Of a stretch of 7,840 nucleotides of DNA, positions 4,064-7,840 are shown piece after piece. Origin of the DNA: Nitrosopumilales archaeon (GTDB taxonomy: Archaea; Thermoproteota; Nitrososphaeria; Nitrososphaerales; Nitrosopumilaceae); the NCBI GenBank assembly GCA_025350175.1, contig JANXYF010000134.1, positions 1 through 7,840 on the forward strand. The letters are read 5' to 3'. How positions within the stretch are numbered: the stretch's first letter is position 1; the number at the start of each line of letters is the position of its first letter. The notes beneath the pieces were generated by a model. The model had not been told where the DNA came from and ran no database searches. It saw only the letters and a program-made list of their open reading frames with translations. Both the position numbers and the translations under genes were made by a program.

Positions 4064-5262
4064 TAACAATAGACGATTTTGATACCAAAGGTAAAACTGT
4101 TTTTCTTAGAGTCGATATGAATTGTCCTATCGATCCTGTTACCATGAACATAATTGAAACAAGTCGAATTAGAGAATCAACAGAATCTCTTAAAGATCTG
4201 GAAGGTGCTAAGGTAGTTATCGGATCACATCAGGGAAGAGTTGGAAACAAAGATTATACTGGAATGGAAAAACATGCAAAGGTACTAGAACAAATACTGG
4301 GGCGCAAAATAAAATACATTGAAGATGTAATTGGTTCTGAAGCACAAAGAGAGATTAAAAATATGAAAGATGGCGATATCATTCTGCTTGATAATTTAAG
4401 ATTGTGTGCAGAGGAAAATTATGAGTTTGCAGCTTCTGAAGCAGCTAAAACAATAATGGTGCAAAGATTATCAAAGTTATTTGATATATGTGTCTTAGAT
4501 TCATTTCCAAGTTCACACAGATCACATCCATCAATAATTGGCTTTGCACATGTTCTTCCATCTTGTGCAGGTAGATTGGTAGAACGAGAAGTAAGAAAGT
4601 TAGATGAAATAATGACTGTTGCCAAAGGACCTCATGTGGTTGTGCTTGGAGGATCAAAAGTAGTAGATAGATTAGAGGCAATTAAGGAATTAATTCAAAA
4701 CGGTAGAGCTGATCAAGTTCTTCTCACAGGTGTAATTGCCAATGTATTCCTAAGAGCTCAGGGAAGAATAAAGTTCCCGCTAGGAATTAAAAGAGAAGAA
4801 GAAGTAGTTGCAAAAGCACATGCATTAATTGGTGAATATCCAGAGGTGTTTTCATTTCCTGTAGATATTGCGGTAGATAGAAATGGAAAAAGAGTAGAGA
4901 TGGATGTTCGTGAAATCGTAAAAGGTGAACAAATATTTGATTTGGGGCCAAAATCAGTGGATTATTATCTAAAATCAATTCAAGGTGCAGGAACTGTTTT
5001 TATGAGCGGTCCTGCAGGATTTTTCGAAAATGAGAATTTCAAGTTTGGAACAGAGTCATTGCTCAAAGGAGTAGCGAATTCATTTGCAACTACAATTGTA
5101 AGCGGAGGTCACCTAACTGCAGCGTTGAAGAGATACGGTCTTGCTGAGAAAATAAATCACATTAGTACTGCAGGGGGAGCTTTGGTATTGTACTTGACAG
5201 GTGTAAAACTACCAATGATCCAAGCATTAGAAGAAGCAGCCGCTAGATATCGTTCTAAATAG
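4054..5262 (+). CDS. pgk: Phosphoglycerate kinase (archaeal type)
   Basis: This cytosolic enzyme interconverts 3-phosphoglycerate plus ATP with 1,3-bisphosphoglycerate plus ADP. In autotrophic ammonia-oxidising archaea it would mainly serve gluconeogenesis. The 402 residues match archaeal PGK length. The substrate-site motif FLRVDMNCPID covers 17-27 (R19, D21, N23), R38 lies in ETSRIRES, and SHQGRVG (58-64) replaces the usual SHLGRP. The C-terminal nucleotide domain has VVLGGSKVVDRLEAIKEL, MSGPAGFFE, VSGGHLTAALKRYGL and ISTAGGALVLYLTG, the archaeal form of the GGG-rich loops. The start is TTG: a stop (TAA, 4027-4029) closes the frame upstream with no ATG or GTG between, and the N-terminal strand needs residues from this point. 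Its 3' end overlaps the opposing winged-helix gene by 8 nt. Confidence 0.97.
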   Translation: MKILTIDDFDTKGKTVFLRVDMNCPIDPVTMNIIETSRIRESTESLKDLEGAKVVIGSHQGRVGNKDYTGMEKHAKVLEQILGRKIKYIEDVIGSEAQREIKNMKDGDIILLDNLRLCAEENYEFAASEAAKTIMVQRLSKLFDICVLDSFPSSHRSHPSIIGFAHVLPSCAGRLVEREVRKLDEIMTVAKGPHVVVLGGSKVVDRLEAIKELIQNGRADQVLLTGVIANVFLRAQGRIKFPLGIKREEEVVAKAHALIGEYPEVFSFPVDIAVDRNGKRVEMDVREIVKGEQIFDLGPKSVDYYLKSIQGAGTVFMSGPAGFFENENFKFGTESLLKGVANSFATTIVSGGHLTAALKRYGLAEKINHISTAGGALVLYLTGVKLPMIQALEEAAARYRSK

Positions 5263-5593
5263 TTGCCTTACACTTTGAGTTAGGACAAACTCTAGGTTCC
5301 ATCTTTCCCAAGTAAATTTCTTGATTACATGAATTACATTTTATTTTTTCTACTACATCAAAGAGCTTGTAATGATTGGTAGTAAAGTTCTGGGCAATCT
5401 GCCTAATAAGACCACCTTCACGTAATTGATTAAAGTATTGTTCTACATCATCAATTGTAATAGAAGGATCTAATCCATCATTTCTGAGTAATTCAAAGAT
5501 TTCATCATTTGTAAATCTTAGATTGGCATCGTTGAATTTTTCAAAAATGATTTTTCTAATTTGGAGCGGTAGCGCCTCACTCGATATAGTCAA
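5255..5593 (-). CDS. Winged-helix protein with C-terminal zinc ribbon, last gene of the suf operon
   Basis: The 112-residue product has a helical N-terminal domain (about 8-80) that reads as a winged helix: LQIRKIIFEKF, then FTNDEIFELLRNDG, a candidate recognition helix around IDDVEQYFNQLREGGLIRQI, and a wing NFTTNHYKLFDV. It ends in a zinc ribbon, C86-X2-C89 and C103-X4-C108, close to the terminus. This is the build of a small archaeal transcription regulator, or of an accessory factor with a metal or Fe-S sensing ribbon. It begins at TTG, 1 nt after the sufU stop, so it is almost certainly co-transcribed and translationally coupled. No strong ribosome site is seen. Its placement suggests a role tied to iron-sulfur assembly, but that is inferred. 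It overlaps the 3' end of pgk by 8 nt. Confidence 0.85.
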   Translation of the reverse strand: MTISSEALPLQIRKIIFEKFNDANLRFTNDEIFELLRNDGLDPSITIDDVEQYFNQLREGGLIRQIAQNFTTNHYKLFDVVEKIKCNSCNQEIYLGKMEPRVCPNSKCKATI

Positions 5594-5594
5594 T

Positions 5595-6035
5595 TTAGTA
5601 AAGACCCGAGGCTTGTTCTTTTATTTGATCTGCTGATGCGGTATCTTTTAGCTTGTCAATAATATAGGAATAGAGACCAGACTTGAGAACCTTTAATGAT
5701 AATAAAGCACATTTTATTCTAGCAGGTCCGAGATCATGCAATCCTAAATTATCAAGAATATCGTCTTTTGTAAGTTTTTTCACATATTCAAAATCTTTGC
5801 CCATAATAAGCTCTGTAAGCATTGATGCACTTGCCTGGCTTATGGCACATCCTTTACCTGTGAATTTTACATCTGCAACTTTGTCATCTTTTATGTTAAG
5901 ATGCATTTCTAGCTCATCACCACAAAGGGGGTTACTGTCTCGTTGAGAAATATCTGGATCTTGAATCTTACCATAATTTCGTGGGTTTCTGTAATAATCA
6001 AGTATTATCTCTCTGTAAATATCAGCACTACTCAT
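5595..6035 (-). CDS. sufU: SufU/IscU-family iron-sulfur scaffold or sulfur-transfer protein
   Basis: The 146-residue product carries the family's metal/Fe-S ligands: C38-G-D40, C63 in GKGCAISQASASM, and C109 in PARIKC. In SufU these bind zinc and accept persulfide sulfur from SufS; in IscU they build a [2Fe-2S] cluster. The R-I-K-C context (Lys108 where IscU has His) and the ALLSLKVLKSG helix match SufU. However, the C63-to-C109 distance is 46 residues, close to IscU (about 43) and shorter than Bacillus SufU (about 62), so the SufU-specific insertion is absent. A C-terminal extension follows (KLKDTASADQIKEQASGLY). The ATG overlaps the sufS stop as ATGA, showing translational coupling to its likely partner enzyme. 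Function is confident at family level; scaffold versus sulfur carrier is open. Confidence 0.93.
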   Translation of the reverse strand: MSSADIYREIILDYYRNPRNYGKIQDPDISQRDSNPLCGDELEMHLNIKDDKVADVKFTGKGCAISQASASMLTELIMGKDFEYVKKLTKDDILDNLGLHDLGPARIKCALLSLKVLKSGLYSYIIDKLKDTASADQIKEQASGLY

Positions 6036-7276
6036 ATCCTAAACAACTCCTTTGCTCTGTTAAGAGATTTAACAAAAACATCTACCTCTTCTTTCGTATT
6101 ATAGATATAAAAGCTTGCGCGGGATGTTGCAGATACATCTAATCTTTCCATCAAGACTTGTGCACAATGATGGCCAGAGCGTATGGCAATTCCATCTTCA
6201 TCAATTATAGTAGCAAGATCATGTGGATGTATATCTCCCAAGTTAAAAGAAATAACACCTCCTCGTTTTGTTATATCCTTTGGACCGTACAGAATCATTC
6301 CTTTCATTTGAGAAAGTTTATCCAATGCATATTTTGTCAATTCCATTTCATGTTCTCGTACATTGTCCATACCTATTTTATCAAGATAATCTATTGCAGC
6401 AGCAAATCCTATTACATCTGCAATGTTAGGAGTTCCTGCTTCAAACTTGTATGGAAGGTCATTCCATGTTGTCTCATATTTATGAACCTCGCGTATCATA
6501 TCTCCTCCACCATTGAATGGAACCATTCCTTGAAGTAGTTCTTTTCTTGCCCAAAGGATTCCCACTCCTGTGGGACCAAGCATCTTGTGTGCAGAAAAAG
6601 CAAAAAAGTCGCAGTCAAGTTTTTGCAGGTCAACTTTAAGATGTGGAACAGATTGTGCTCCGTCAATTAATACTCGTACGCCATATTTTTTGCATCTCTT
6701 GACAATCTCCTCAGAGTTTGTTATTGTTCCTAAAACATTAGACATTTGACTAAATGTTACAATCTTTACTTTTCCAGTCTGGAGATATTTATCCAGATGA
6801 TCAAGAATCAGTTCGCCATTGTCATCTACACCAATGTATTCGAGTTTTGCACCTTTTTCCTTTGCCAAAAGTTGCCATGGAACTATGTTACTATGATGCT
6901 CATATTCTGTAGTTACAATAATGTCGTCTTTGTTAACATTTTGTCGTCCCCATGCATAAGCAACAAGATTAATTGCCTCAGTAGTTCCTCTAACAAAGAC
7001 AATTTCTTCACGATTTTTTGCATTGATGAATTTTGCCACCTTGTCTCTTGTTGCTTCATATGCAAGTGTTGCCTCTTCAGCAAGTTCATGAACTGCCCTA
7101 TGTATATTGGAATTGTAAGTTAGGTAAAAGTTGCTGATGGCGTCAATTACTTGGATTGGTTTCTGAGTAGTTGCAGCATTGTCAAGATAAACAAGTGGTT
7201 TATCCTTGTGTACCTTTCTTTTCAGAATAGGAAAATCATTTCGAATATTTTCAACATTTATGAAACTTGTTTGCAA
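6032..7276 (-). CDS. sufS: Cysteine desulfurase SufS (class V, type II)
   Basis: This PLP enzyme takes sulfur from L-cysteine, giving alanine and an enzyme persulfide for Fe-S cluster assembly. Residues are numbered from the TTG at 7276 (414 residues). The cofactor lysine is K231 in FSAHKMLGPTGVG, the PLP-ring aspartate is D205 in LIDGAQ, and a stacking histidine lies in TEYEHHSN (H128). The catalytic cysteine is C371 in IRSGHHCAQ, the short loop of type II (SufS-like) enzymes. The N-terminus YLDNAATTQKP is classical. An ATG at 7303 would add 9 residues and overlap the Rieske gene by 26 nt. I prefer the TTG because it sits 1 nt after the Rieske stop and 8 nt after GAGGT (7285-7289), and gives the usual length. 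It overlaps sufU by 4 nt. Confidence 0.96.
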   Translation of the reverse strand: MQTSFINVENIRNDFPILKRKVHKDKPLVYLDNAATTQKPIQVIDAISNFYLTYNSNIHRAVHELAEEATLAYEATRDKVAKFINAKNREEIVFVRGTTEAINLVAYAWGRQNVNKDDIIVTTEYEHHSNIVPWQLLAKEKGAKLEYIGVDDNGELILDHLDKYLQTGKVKIVTFSQMSNVLGTITNSEEIVKRCKKYGVRVLIDGAQSVPHLKVDLQKLDCDFFAFSAHKMLGPTGVGILWARKELLQGMVPFNGGGDMIREVHKYETTWNDLPYKFEAGTPNIADVIGFAAAIDYLDKIGMDNVREHEMELTKYALDKLSQMKGMILYGPKDITKRGGVISFNLGDIHPHDLATIIDEDGIAIRSGHHCAQVLMERLDVSATSRASFYIYNTKEEVDVFVKSLNRAKELFRI

Positions 7277-7277
7277 A

Positions 7278-7589
7278 TTAATTAACCTCGATGTAGATCT
7301 CATTTTGTTCTATTTTAACATTGTAGATTTTTAGTGGTAGTTCAGCTGGAAGGTTCTCAGGTACACCTGTCTTTAGATTAAAAGTTGAGAGATGTAATGG
7401 ACATGTCACTCCCTCTTCAGTTAGTATGCCAGTTGAAAGGTCAGCATCTGCATGGGTGCATATTCTGTCAGAGGCATAGATTTTTCCATCAAGATTTGCA
7501 AGTAGGATCTTCTTGTCATTATAATCAAAGTCAATCATCTCACCTTTCTTTAGCTGATTCAATTTGCAAACATTTACCCAATTAGACAA
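7278..7589 (-). CDS. Rieske-type [2Fe-2S] ferredoxin within the suf operon
   Basis: The 103-residue product, counted from the TTG at 7589, is a single Rieske domain. Its ligand pattern is C44-T-H46-X16-C63-P-L-H66, with the two halves CTHADADLSTG and CPLHLSTFNLKTG. It lacks a membrane anchor and the disulfide cysteines of respiratory Rieske proteins, so it is the soluble ferredoxin type of low or medium potential. The frame could extend to an ATG at 7679, but that would overlap sufD by 86 nt with a non-Rieske extension. AGGTGA at 7594-7599, overlapping the sufD stop, sits 4 nt before the TTG and decides the start. Lying between sufD and sufS, it probably delivers electrons for cluster assembly or repair; similar genes occur inside actinobacterial suf operons. 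The exact role is inferred. Confidence 0.92.
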   Translation of the reverse strand: MSNWVNVCKLNQLKKGEMIDFDYNDKKILLANLDGKIYASDRICTHADADLSTGILTEEGVTCPLHLSTFNLKTGVPENLPAELPLKIYNVKIEQNEIYIEVN

Positions 7590-7593
7590 GATC

Positions 7594-7840
7594 TCACCTG
7601 TATTTGTAATGACTTTCAAATGTATCAGTTTCACGATATCTTGTTTCTTCAACTTCAAGCATAGCTTTGAGTTGTTCATCTGTCTTGATAGTTAAATTAC
7701 GCCCTGCCCACTTGGAATCTATCAGGTAACTTATCCATGCGCGAACTTGATATGACATCTTTCTTGAAAGAGGTTCAAGAAATCCTTCCACTATAATTTT
7801 CTGAGCATCGGATTTACTCAAACATCTTGTTGCAAGATAG
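7594..7840 (-). CDS. sufD: SufD (SufB/SufD family), C-terminal part (5' end outside the window)
   Basis: The last 81 residues of a larger protein are visible. The frame is open to the right edge, and its 5' part is missing. It reads YLATRCLSKSDAQKIIVEGF, followed by LEPLSRKM. This is the family-typical end, where 'F-Y-L-x-S/T-R-G-L-S-x-x-x-A-x-x-x-I/L-V-x-G-F' closes the beta-helix core and leads into the C-terminal helices. SufD pairs with SufB and the ATPase SufC in the SufBCD complex that assembles Fe-S clusters. SufB is the alternative; context and the charged tail (EVEETRYRETDTFESHYKYR) favour SufD, but the diagnostic SufB cysteine and SufD histidine regions lie outside. Its stop overlaps the ribosome site of the Rieske gene, 4 nt before that start. 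Confidence 0.82.
   Translation of the reverse strand, partial: YLATRCLSKSDAQKIIVEGFLEPLSRKMSYQVRAWISYLIDSKWAGRNLTIKTDEQLKAMLEVEETRYRETDTFESHYKYR

Noticed and set aside
4419..4978. Minus-strand open frames inside pgk
   Set aside because: pgk is unambiguous on the plus strand. The opposing frames are Leu-rich and lack domain features.
6158..7123. Open frames on the plus strand opposite sufS (6158-6538 and 6746-7123)
   Set aside because: They are antisense to a clear enzyme gene and give low-complexity Cys/Phe/Tyr/Ser-rich sequence typical of shadow frames.
7590..7679. N-terminal extension of the Rieske protein from an ATG at 7679
   Set aside because: It would overlap sufD by 86 nt, and the added residues do not look like Rieske sequence. 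A ribosome site and TTG at 7589 give a normal-length domain.

Overview
The window looks like ordinary core chromosome of an AT-rich archaeon. It is most likely an ammonia-oxidising member of the Nitrososphaerota (Thaumarchaeota), close to Nitrosopumilus, Nitrosarchaeum or Nitrosotenuis. The reasons are an archaeal-type phosphoglycerate kinase, TATA-like boxes about 24-30 nt before many start codons (leaderless genes), and small conserved-looking proteins of a kind I associate with that group. The Suf cluster also combines a Rieske ferredoxin with a SufU-type scaffold. The lineage call rests on recognition by eye, not on a search. I see no tRNA, rRNA, CRISPR array, insertion sequence or phage gene. 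No gene-free gap exceeds about 160 nt.

Left part (1-1911). A truncated chlorite-dismutase-family gene runs leftward off the edge. It is divergent from a 32-residue single-span membrane protein at 328-426. Then come an unknown 122-residue protein (547-915) and a single OB-fold protein resembling SOSS-B/RPA (1001-1300), both rightward. A leftward membrane-anchored protein with a large exposed domain (1297-1911) meets the OB-fold gene tail to tail.

Middle part (1995-5262). A leftward coiled-coil protein with a histone-H1-like basic tail (1995-2762) is divergent from a small unknown protein (2920-3231). That protein converges on a PAP2-fold membrane protein (3236-3910) whose catalytic histidines appear to be lost. 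Divergent from the PAP2 gene is pgk (4054-5262), the phosphoglycerate kinase of gluconeogenesis and glycolysis.

Right part (5255-7840). This is a tightly packed leftward operon. In transcription order it holds sufD (3' part only), a Rieske ferredoxin, sufS, sufU, and a winged-helix/zinc-ribbon protein. Gaps are 1-4 nt or ATGA overlaps. SufS would supply sulfur from cysteine, SufU would act as sulfur acceptor or scaffold, and SufD belongs to the SufBCD assembly platform. The Rieske protein is a plausible electron donor. The last gene is a candidate regulator or accessory factor.

Three themes run through the window. TTG start codons are frequent (pgk, PAP2, Rieske, sufS, the winged-helix gene). 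Most monocistronic genes look leaderless. All three convergent gene pairs end within a few nucleotides of each other or overlap.
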